From Lacrimispora defluvii (lineage in GTDB: Bacteria > Bacillota > Clostridia > Lachnospirales > Lachnospiraceae): a stretch of DNA of 64,000 nucleotides. A program made the translations under genes and the position numbers. The DNA lies in the NCBI GenBank assembly GCA_013036995.1, contig JAAOXG010000028.1, forward strand, positions 1 to 64,000, in the 5' to 3' direction. This document shows positions 9,336 to 16,087 of the stretch, piece by piece. The notes beneath the pieces were generated by a model. The model saw nothing but the letters and a program-made list of their open reading frames with translations, did no database searches and was not told the origin of the DNA. The stretch's first letter is position 1; each line of letters opens with the position of its first letter.

Positions 9336-9535
9336 TTATCCACTAAATCAATTGTGGATATTGTGGATAATGTGGAAACAAAGTATACATAATCTTAGTT
9401 TATCCACTATGATCCTGTTGAATTGCTGATAAAATCGAGATTTCCTAAATTGTGAGACGATAATTTATGTAAATTAAAAAATCCACATAGTTTCTTAACA
9501 TAAAATGTTGAAAACTATGTGGATAATGTGGATAA
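9336..9535. promoter_or_regulatory. DnaA-box cluster upstream of dnaD-dnaC
   Basis: Nine-mers matching the consensus TTATCCACA or its complement TGTGGATAA are packed here. Perfect copies lie at 9362-9370, 9518-9526 and 9527-9535. One-mismatch copies lie at 9336-9344, 9353-9361 and 9400-9408. Two-mismatch copies lie at 9371-9379 and 9479-9487. Several abut head to tail with 9-bp spacing. An A+T-rich stretch of about 70 bp (9409-9480) separates the two groups. This fits a DnaA-binding locus. It could control dnaD-dnaC, titrate DnaA, or be part of an origin; no dnaA or dnaN gene is in the window. Confidence 0.8.
9475..9524 (-). terminator. murC terminator with embedded DnaA boxes
   Basis: A perfect 13-bp inverted repeat (9481-9493 with 9512-9524, arm ATCCACATAGTTT) encloses a smaller AACAT/ATGTT stem. 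On the minus strand it is followed by TTTTTT. It begins just past the murC stop and shares bases with the perfect DnaA box at 9518-9526. Confidence 0.8.
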
Positions 9536-10915
9536 CTATAAGCCCAACAGCTTTTCTCCCACTTTTACAATGTCTCCGGCACCCATAGTTATCAACAAAT
9601 CACCGTGTATACAATTTTCTAAAATAAATGTTTCAATCTCGTCAAACGAGGTAATGTAATGTGCTTTTACACCTTTTTTCTCTATTCTCTCCACGATATC
9701 TGCGGAACTGATGCCCAGATTATCAGTTTCTCTTGCTGCATAAATTTCTGCAAGAATTACCTCATCTGCCAGAGACAGCGCATCTGCAAATTCGTCAAGA
9801 AATGCCTTTGTACGTGTATAAGTATGGGGTTGGAAAACAACCCACAGTTTTTTGTGTGGATAATGCTGTGCTGTACTTAAGGTCGCACGGATCTCCTGTG
9901 GATGATGAGCATAATCATCAATAATGGTCACACCTCCCAGTTCGCCCTTCTTTTCAAAGCGCCTGTTGGTGCCTGTAAAATGTTTCAGTCCCTTTTTCAC
10001 CTGATCCAATGATATTCCCAGTTCTGCACACACGGCTGCAGCAGCCAGGGAGTTATACACATTATGTTCTCCTGGTACTCCGAGAGTTACTGTATCCACA
10101 ACGGAGCCATCAATCTTTAAATGATAGGTGGCTCTTGCCAGATCATCAAACGCAATCTCTTCCGCCTGATATCTGCTTCCGTCTTTCTTACCAAAAGTAA
10201 TCACCTTACATGGAAGATCCCGGACGATTTCCTCAATATTTTCGATGTCATTGTTAATCACCAGAAGTCCGTCCGCTGGCAGCTTCTGGGCAAACAGACG
10301 GAATGAATTACGAATATCCTTGATATCTTTAAAGAAATCAAGATGATCTGCTTCTATATTTAAAATGATCTCCACTGTTGGATAAAAGGAAAGAAAACTA
10401 TTGGTATATTCACAGGCCTCAGTGACAAAAAGTTCCGGACCGCCTACACGAATATTTCCCCCTATGGAATTTAATATTCCGCCTACAGAAATAGTGGGGT
10501 CTGCATCTGCGCAAAGAAGAATCTCTGTAATCATAGAGGTTGTGGTAGTCTTTCCGTGAGTACCCGAAATAGCAATCGCATTCTCATAATTCTTCATCAT
10601 CTGACCAAGAAGTTCTGCTCTGCTTAAGATGGGAAGCCCCTGTTCTTTTGCAGCCATAAGCTCCGGATTGTCAGAATGTACTGCAGCCGTATAAACCACC
10701 ACATCGATTCCTTCTGTAATATTCTCTGCGCTCTGTCCGTATACAATTTTTGCGCCTTTTGCCTCCAGGTGATGTGTGAGCTCCGATTCATGAGAATCTG
10801 ATCCTGTCACCGAAAAACCCTCATCCATGAGAATCTCAGCCAGACCGCTCATGCTGATTCCTCCAATACCGATAAAATGAACTGCCTGTGGTTTATGAAA
10901 ATCAATCTGATACAT
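9536..10915 (-). CDS. murC: UDP-N-acetylmuramate--L-alanine ligase
   Basis: MurC adds L-alanine to UDP-MurNAc, the first peptide step of peptidoglycan synthesis, using ATP in the cytoplasm. The N-terminal Rossmann domain shows HFIGIGGISMSGLAEI. The Mur ligase central domain has the ATP loop GTHGKTTTTSM (about 117-127) and EADHLDFF. The C-terminal domain contains DDYAHHPQEI and FQPHTYTRT. Length 459 residues is standard. A modest Shine-Dalgarno AAGGATGG precedes the ATG. It is transcribed alone and ends in a hairpin that overlaps the DnaA-box cluster. Confidence 0.96.
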   Translation of the reverse strand: MYQIDFHKPQAVHFIGIGGISMSGLAEILMDEGFSVTGSDSHESELTHHLEAKGAKIVYGQSAENITEGIDVVVYTAAVHSDNPELMAAKEQGLPILSRAELLGQMMKNYENAIAISGTHGKTTTTSMITEILLCADADPTISVGGILNSIGGNIRVGGPELFVTEACEYTNSFLSFYPTVEIILNIEADHLDFFKDIKDIRNSFRLFAQKLPADGLLVINNDIENIEEIVRDLPCKVITFGKKDGSRYQAEEIAFDDLARATYHLKIDGSVVDTVTLGVPGEHNVYNSLAAAAVCAELGISLDQVKKGLKHFTGTNRRFEKKGELGGVTIIDDYAHHPQEIRATLSTAQHYPHKKLWVVFQPHTYTRTKAFLDEFADALSLADEVILAEIYAARETDNLGISSADIVERIEKKGVKAHYITSFDEIETFILENCIHGDLLITMGAGDIVKVGEKLLGL

Positions 10916-11114
10916 GCTTTATCCATCCTTAAATTTATAATTTATTTATGTAACTGTTACTTTCACTTACTTTTACTGCTTTTTTCTCATAAAGTCAATT
11001 GCTTTCTTCTTTATTATATAAGAAAAACAACAGAAAATCTACCGGGGAATCCAAACAAGGACCAGGCCTGGTAATGAAATGCCCCATTTTCAGCTGCTAT
11101 ATATTCCCATAATT

Positions 11115-11154
11115 AAAAAAATGCACCTTACAGATTCTATGACCTGTAAAGTGC
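11115..11154 (-). terminator. terminator of the triple-repeat protein gene
   Basis: On the minus strand the arms GCACTTTACAG and CTGTAAGGTGC form a stem with one G-T pair, followed by a run of seven T's. Confidence 0.85.
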
Positions 11155-11172
11155 AATTTATGACACCGAAAA

Positions 11173-12066
11173 TCATGATCCGGATAATGCCAGCTCCGCT
11201 CCTGCCGGCAAAAGTCCCCTAAAACCCGGGGTTCCTGCTGAGGCCTCTGCTACTGATGCAATTAAATAAAGCATTTCCTTATAACTGCGGAACAGCTGCT
11301 GCTGCCGTCCCTCTCTCCAGTAGATAATCCCCTGCCAGGTTGAGTGTTCGTGAAATAATACTTTAATGGAGAATGAAGCGATCTTTCCTCCTCTTCTGCA
11401 AAACGTACAGGCATCACTGGATATTAGTTGTCCATAGTTTAGTCCGTACTTGGGAATATCATCATTTTTTAATTCATATTCCATAAAAGTACCCAGGGAC
11501 TTTGCAAGATCCACTGGCTTCATCTGCTGTTCTAATATCTCAGACGGTATATTCTGATAGTTTCCGGTAAACTTTCCTGAAAGGTAGCTGTCAATCGCCA
11601 CATGGCAGGTAGTAATAATATTATTGACCTGTTCCTTCTTTTCATTACCGCTCAATAACCCATACATGGAAAGAATTAAATCAAGTTCACTTTCAAATGG
11701 TATCTTTTCGTCTCCTTCGATCCACCTAAAATTTCCCTGCCAGCTTGCATAATACCGATATTGTACAAAAACATAAAAAGTGGCCAGTTTACCGGCTCTT
11801 TCTTTTTCATTGCTTTTCTTTATTTCCGGTGAAAGATCCTCTATTCCGGAAAACTGCCGCCTCTGAACTGTCTGTTTCGGGCTTCCCAGTTGATCAAAGA
11901 TCCGATCCATATTAAAAAACATCTCCAGAAGACTATCAAATAATATTCCTTCTGAGTCTCTGTCATGGAATAAAATTCCTTTAATGCTACTATCTTCAAA
12001 TTCATCTACTGCTATTGTAAAATATCTATCTCCATTACGAACCACACTCATTCTTCCAACTGTCAT
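11173..12066 (-). CDS. unknown protein with three SWQG-type repeats
   Basis: The family has no known function that I recognise. The 297-residue soluble protein contains three copies of a roughly 44-residue unit at about 14-56, 95-138 and 230-272. Copies two and three share the pattern YxxxxSWQGxxxW followed about ten residues later by FxSxxEMLxLI. Copy one keeps only the F, the G and the FDSLLEMF end. Two cysteines (CTFC, about 220-223) precede the third unit. There is no signal peptide or membrane segment. The first ATG is crowded by its Shine-Dalgarno site, and an ATG five codons in is an alternative start. Paired ATGTAACCG repeats lie upstream. Confidence 0.75.
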   Translation of the reverse strand: MTVGRMSVVRNGDRYFTIAVDEFEDSSIKGILFHDRDSEGILFDSLLEMFFNMDRIFDQLGSPKQTVQRRQFSGIEDLSPEIKKSNEKERAGKLATFYVFVQYRYYASWQGNFRWIEGDEKIPFESELDLILSMYGLLSGNEKKEQVNNIITTCHVAIDSYLSGKFTGNYQNIPSEILEQQMKPVDLAKSLGTFMEYELKNDDIPKYGLNYGQLISSDACTFCRRGGKIASFSIKVLFHEHSTWQGIIYWREGRQQQLFRSYKEMLYLIASVAEASAGTPGFRGLLPAGAELALSGS

Positions 12067-12111
12067 CCCTTCACCATAGTCCTTTATTTACAAATTTATT
12101 ATATAAAAAAG

Positions 12112-12131
12112 CGGTTACATATCGGTTACAT
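12112..12131 (-). promoter_or_regulatory. direct repeats, possible activator site
   Basis: Two copies of ATGTAACCG (minus strand; 12112-12120 and 12123-12131) start 11 bp apart, about one helical turn. They lie just upstream of a TATAAT-like -10 that has no recognisable -35. This is the layout of an activator-dependent promoter, but the regulator is unknown. Confidence 0.4.
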
Positions 12132-12192
12132 AACATTGTTTCAGATAAATATATTTTACCACATGTAACTATCTAATGAAAGAGTAATCAAC

Positions 12193-12226
12193 AAAAAACT
12201 CCTGACTTTTAACTGAGTCAGGAGTT
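12193..12226 (-). terminator. terminator of queT
   Basis: A stem with arms AACTCCTGAC and GTCAGGAGTT is followed on the minus strand by TTTTTT, just after the queT stop. Confidence 0.85.
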
Positions 12227-12246
12227 ACTAAGTTTTTGATCTTCTA

Positions 12247-12756
12247 TTAAACCGTCTCCGATAAAAAGCGACCAAATATAATATGTTTATACCTATTAAG
12301 TACGCCCAGCAAAATGTTCCCCAATACTCCGACTGCAAGAACTTCACCAACGCCAACAGTAACCATCATATACCAGATCATATCCGGCGAACCGTAAGCA
12401 TATCGAAGAACCCATGGAATAATAAGAGCATTGGACACGATGGGCGGAATACAGACCAGCCATTTATTTCCCCGGAGTTTATATGCTCCAATGGCTCCGA
12501 TCAGAGTGGCAAGACTACCAAAAACCACATCAAGAGCTGCTGCACCGCACAAAAAATTTGACAGGAAACAACCGATAAATAATCCTGGAATTGCGGCTGG
12601 CGTAAAAAAGGGGAGAATACAAAGCATTTCGGAAATCCGAAACTGGACAGGTCCAAAGCCGATTGGTGCAAATGCAATGGTCAGCACCGTGTAGATTGCA
12701 GCGATAACTGCTGAAAAAACCATGAAATGGGTTTTCCCTGATGATTTGTTATTCAT
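12247..12756 (-). CDS. queT: QueT family queuosine-precursor transporter (ECF S component)
   Basis: This integral membrane substrate-binding component of an ECF transporter probably imports preQ1 or a related queuosine precursor. The 169 residues contain five to six hydrophobic helices. The family pattern FAPIGFGPVQFRISEML is near the N-terminus, and FIGCFLSNFLCG and DVVFGSLATLIGA follow. It must pair with a shared EcfT/EcfA module, which is not in this window. The Shine-Dalgarno AAGGAG lies within a preQ1-I riboswitch, so translation should fall when preQ1 is plentiful. It is a single-gene unit with its own terminator. Confidence 0.92.
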   Translation of the reverse strand: MNNKSSGKTHFMVFSAVIAAIYTVLTIAFAPIGFGPVQFRISEMLCILPFFTPAAIPGLFIGCFLSNFLCGAAALDVVFGSLATLIGAIGAYKLRGNKWLVCIPPIVSNALIIPWVLRYAYGSPDMIWYMMVTVGVGEVLAVGVLGNILLGVLNRYKHIIFGRFLSETV

Positions 12757-12764
12757 ATTTAATT

Positions 12765-12807
12765 CTCCTTTAGTTTTGTTTTAGGTGTGGAAGGTCTCGA
12801 ACACACC
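12765..12807 (-). promoter_or_regulatory. preQ1-I riboswitch upstream of queT
   Basis: On the minus strand, stem P1 is GGTGTG (12802-12807) with CACACC (12784-12789), enclosing a 12-nt loop TTCGAGACCTTC. The A-rich tail TAAAACAAAACTAA then leads into AAGGAG. The loop CCTT can pair with AAGG of the Shine-Dalgarno site to make the H-type pseudoknot. This is the known preQ1-I layout, and the overlap with the ribosome site implies translational control. The downstream gene is a queuosine-precursor transporter, which supports the call. A TATAAT (12854-12859) lies about 45 bp further upstream. Confidence 0.85.
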
Positions 12808-12957
12808 GGTCTTTGTTGTAAAACCCTTGTATCATCAAGGATTTCACGGCCTTATTATACTGATGATGTCTTTAAAGAAATGGTTTTTATTTAAACCCTC
12901 ATCAACGGATACAGTATATCACTCATAATCTCAGTAAGCAAGTCTTAAATAATGTGT

Positions 12958-12991
12958 ATAAAAACAGGATTGACCCCCTGTCAATCCTGTT
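12958..12991 (-). terminator. terminator of the uronate/lyase operon
   Basis: A perfect 12-bp stem AACAGGATTGAC / GTCAATCCTGTT has a 5-nt loop and is followed by TTTTTA on the minus strand. It lies 35 bp after the cupin gene and is the only strong terminator seen in the operon. Confidence 0.88.
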
Positions 12992-13025
12992 AGAAACCTT
13001 ATAGCTTAATTTTTACCTACTAATA

Positions 13026-13373
13026 CTACACCTCAGCTCCATCTTTTACCTCAGAAACAAAGTCCTCCCGCTGGGGTGTAAAAATATCCAGAATCACCGA
13101 ATCTTCCAATGCAGTTGCACCATGAAGTGAATCCGGTTCAACATAGTAGCTGTCGCCAGCTTTCAGAATGTATTTTATACCATCTGCTTCATACTGAAAG
13201 GAACCGGATACGATATAACTGACCTGCTCATGAGGATGCCTATGTACACTTCCCACAGCTCCTTTTATAAAGGAGGCTTCTACTCCCATCATACTGCCTC
13301 CTCTTGCAAGTATACGCCTGGTGACTCCCGGCTCTGGATTACTTGGTATTATATCTTCATATTTTAAAACCAT
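13026..13373 (-). CDS. KdgF-like cupin protein
   Basis: This small single-domain cupin of 115 residues carries the metal-binding motif GSVHRHPHEQVSYIVSG (HxH, then E) and a second motif ending in DSLHG. Proteins of this kind next to uronate genes include KdgF, which linearises 4,5-unsaturated uronates released by polysaccharide lyases. Two lyase-fold proteins and a dehydrogenase lie directly upstream, so this role is likely but inferred. The frame opens with GTG at 13376. The adjacent ATG at 13373 is 7 bp from the Shine-Dalgarno GAGGGAG and is preferred. It is the last gene of the operon. Confidence 0.75.
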   Translation of the reverse strand: MVLKYEDIIPSNPEPGVTRRILARGGSMMGVEASFIKGAVGSVHRHPHEQVSYIVSGSFQYEADGIKYILKAGDSYYVEPDSLHGATALEDSVILDIFTPQREDFVSEVKDGAEV

Positions 13374-13396
13374 CACACAACTCCCTCTCTATATTA

Positions 13397-14131
13397 TCAG
13401 ATAAATACTTGGCCGCCATTAATCTGAATAATCTCTCCTGTGATAAAGGAAGCTTTTTCAGAAGCAAGGAAGCCAATCACTGCCGCAACCTCAGAAGGCT
13501 CTCCAAGCCGCTTCATGAGAATCCCTTCCTTCCAGGATTCCAGAATCTCACGTTTTGTTGCAGAGTGAAACGCTGTATCAATGGTACCCGGGGAAACAGC
13601 ATTTACACGAATTCCATATTCCGCAAGATCTTTTGCTAGCGCCCGTGTCACTCCCTCAATTGCAGCCTTACTTGCAGCATAGATTCCTGCACCAGGACCT
13701 CCACCGGAGGTAACTGCAATGGTACTGTAGTTAATAATGGATGGATGATTACCCTTTTTCAATAAAGGAATAGCTGCACGGCTTGCAAAAAATGCGCTGT
13801 CAAAGTTAAGTGCCATTACCTTTCTCATAAAAGAAGTCTCCATCTCTTCAAAACGCTGTCTTCCGCCAAGACCTCCCACATTGTTCACTAATACATCCAG
13901 GGAATCATAAGTCTGGGTTATTTTTTCAAAACAGCGATTGACGTCTTCCTCATTCATAGAATCTGAATAAATAAATTCACTGTTTATCTCATGGCTTTTC
14001 AGAGTTTCAAGTGCTGATTTCCCATCCTCATAACTAATTCCGGTGATGATAATGTCATAACCAGCTTTCCCCAGCTCTATTGCAGTACTTAAGCCAATTC
14101 CGCTTGTTCCTCCTGTAATTAATGCTCTCAT
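13397..14131 (-). CDS. SDR family oxidoreductase, probable uronate-pathway dehydrogenase
   Basis: This classical short-chain dehydrogenase has 244 residues. It shows the cofactor motif TGGTSGIG at the N-terminus, NNVGG, the active-site YAASK with an upstream Ser, and SPGTIDT. Context with a KdgF-like cupin and two lyases suggests a 5-keto-4-deoxyuronate (DEH/DKI) reductase in the manner of KduD or alginate DehR. Sequence alone does not fix the substrate, and FabG-like or other sugar dehydrogenases look similar. The Shine-Dalgarno AAAGGAG precedes the ATG. It sits 26 bp after the lyase gene. Confidence 0.8.
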   Translation of the reverse strand: MRALITGGTSGIGLSTAIELGKAGYDIIITGISYEDGKSALETLKSHEINSEFIYSDSMNEEDVNRCFEKITQTYDSLDVLVNNVGGLGGRQRFEEMETSFMRKVMALNFDSAFFASRAAIPLLKKGNHPSIINYSTIAVTSGGGPGAGIYAASKAAIEGVTRALAKDLAEYGIRVNAVSPGTIDTAFHSATKREILESWKEGILMKRLGEPSEVAAVIGFLASEKASFITGEIIQINGGQVFI

Positions 14132-14157
14132 TTTTAATCTCCTTTTCTCAGCTTTCT

Positions 14158-16062
14158 TTATTGTTTTTCTTCCGCCATTATTTCTAAATGATAATGGGGA
14201 GAAGTTCCTGTATTCCTAAGTAAAATCGTATTTCTCTTTTGATCCACCGGATTATCCAAAGTTTTTAAGAGGTATAACTGGTGATTTCCAGTCAAATCAA
14301 TCCATATTCTCCATACTGCATCTTTTACCCTGGCTCTTAATACAACGTGGTTTTCATTTGTTTTTACGCGTTTGGTTTCCAGGATGTGCTGATAACCATT
14401 TTTTTCAAATCCCAGGACTCCTTCTTCCAGATCCAGATCATATTCCAAACTAAGACCGGATTCCAAATGAAACACATAATCAAAAATCCCAGCCATTCCG
14501 CTTTCCACCCGGAAATCATCAATAAAGGTATCCTCTGTAATCTGTATTGTCCTGATATAGTTAATACCTTCATAGACATCACTTGCGGCTGCAGTCACCT
14601 TATTTTCATCATAATACAGGCATTCCCCCGGATTAACTGAGGTAATGTCCATTCCATTCCAGCACACAGTATTGTGAGACAGGGTTTTCCGATGCCATTC
14701 ATTGCACAGGCGGGACCGATAACCAGCATTTGACAAATCTCTGGATATTCTGTGATTTCCATACATCAGTTCCACATTCATGATGTCCGGGTGGGCGTGA
14801 GATTTCCCATTTAATCCATACTTCATAAACCCATTCCATTTTGAATTTCTTAAAATCACATAATTGGAGTTGGGAAAGTTACTTGAATATTGCTTAACTG
14901 GGGTGAAATTCTCATAATCAAAATCAATGTTAAACAACAATTGTTCCAGACAAACACAGTTTTTGCAATAATATGGCTCTGATAAAGGCAGAGGCGTTCG
15001 AACGGAATCAGACGTTTCAATATTTTTCACAAGATTGCCGATAGCGCTGTCTTCTCCCATAGCCCTGGCTGCCGTATGGTAGATATAACTGAATGTGCGC
15101 AGATTCAGATTAGGCCAGCCATCGTTGGGATTGGGCAGGAATTGATTGTCAAATGCATAATTGTATGCCTGCACAAACATATTCTGTAAAATTCCGGTCT
15201 CCGTTTTTCCAAAATCATAATTGTAAATCTTACTGAACAAAAACAGATAAGTAATGCCTTCCAGCAAAAAGAAATTATAATGAATGGACCCCTCATACCA
15301 GAAAAAGTCTTTTGTTACCCCTGTTTGAAGCTGTTTTCTTACATTAAACTCACTGGTGAATGCAAAATCAATCATCTCCTGATCCTGGAATGCCAGCCCC
15401 ATTACACCGATAGCAGCCAGATTCCAACAGCTGATATTATGAATTCTGGTAGCCTGGGGCGCCAAAAGAAGATACATTTCCCGAAACATATTGTGATATA
15501 CCATATCAAGAAATTCCGGGCTTAATTCATCTCTTAATATCTCAATGGTCTGAACAAAACGTATTGCAACAATGGATTCATTCAGTCCCTGAGGCATCAT
15601 TCTTGCACAGCCCCAGGGCATTGTATCATAGGAATCTGATATCAGATTTTCTTTGTTATGAATCAGAAATTCCTTGTAGTGACGGGCGTAAAATTCCATT
15701 ACTTTCACGGAATAATCAAAATACTTCTTCTCTTTTGTGGCTTTATATATGAATGCAGATACCAGCGCCATAATCACCGCTTTGTTCCGGTAAAAATAAA
15801 CCCAAACGCCATCTAAAATCTCACTTTCAAACACCTTACCACATACTTCACACCGATGCCTGTTGGGTGATTTCAAATCAAAAATCAGCCTCCCTCCGTC
15901 ATCGTCGCAAAAATAGTAGTGCCCCCAACGGCTTAACCGGTCTGGAGAGTCATAAAAATCAGGAAGGAACTCATCGACCTCTTTTTTCATTTCCTGCAGG
16001 ATCTCCCGGTTCCTTTCCTTTCTATTCATCCATTCATAAAATCTGTCATTTACATACTTCAT
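14158..16062 (-). CDS. heparinase II/III family polysaccharide lyase, cytoplasmic
   Basis: This 634-residue protein has an N-terminal alpha/alpha toroid and a C-terminal heparinase II/III-like beta-sandwich. Likely active-site segments are IHNISCWN (about 207-214), WYEGSIHYNFF (about 255-265) and SHAHPDIMN (about 421-429). They supply the Asn/His, Tyr and His expected for beta-elimination of uronates. A CEVC pair near residue 71 may bind metal. It has no signal peptide, so it should act on imported oligosaccharides. A GTG two codons earlier overlaps the Shine-Dalgarno site; the ATG at 16062 is preferred. It looks closest to PL15/PL17-type enzymes. The substrate (alginate, heparin-like, chondroitin or other) is not known. 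Confidence 0.82.
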   Translation of the reverse strand: MKYVNDRFYEWMNRKERNREILQEMKKEVDEFLPDFYDSPDRLSRWGHYYFCDDDGGRLIFDLKSPNRHRCEVCGKVFESEILDGVWVYFYRNKAVIMALVSAFIYKATKEKKYFDYSVKVMEFYARHYKEFLIHNKENLISDSYDTMPWGCARMMPQGLNESIVAIRFVQTIEILRDELSPEFLDMVYHNMFREMYLLLAPQATRIHNISCWNLAAIGVMGLAFQDQEMIDFAFTSEFNVRKQLQTGVTKDFFWYEGSIHYNFFLLEGITYLFLFSKIYNYDFGKTETGILQNMFVQAYNYAFDNQFLPNPNDGWPNLNLRTFSYIYHTAARAMGEDSAIGNLVKNIETSDSVRTPLPLSEPYYCKNCVCLEQLLFNIDFDYENFTPVKQYSSNFPNSNYVILRNSKWNGFMKYGLNGKSHAHPDIMNVELMYGNHRISRDLSNAGYRSRLCNEWHRKTLSHNTVCWNGMDITSVNPGECLYYDENKVTAAASDVYEGINYIRTIQITEDTFIDDFRVESGMAGIFDYVFHLESGLSLEYDLDLEEGVLGFEKNGYQHILETKRVKTNENHVVLRARVKDAVWRIWIDLTGNHQLYLLKTLDNPVDQKRNTILLRNTGTSPHYHLEIMAEEKQ

Positions 16063-16087
16063 TCCCACACCTCGCTTTTTTCTGTTT

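Noticed and set aside
9336-9535. Calling the DnaA-box cluster the chromosomal oriC
   Set aside because: No dnaA, dnaN, recF or gyr genes are in the window and GC skew cannot be judged here; only a DnaA-binding locus is supported.
12283-12694. Plus-strand open frames across queT
   Set aside because: They are antisense to a clear QueT protein and have no ribosome site or known family.
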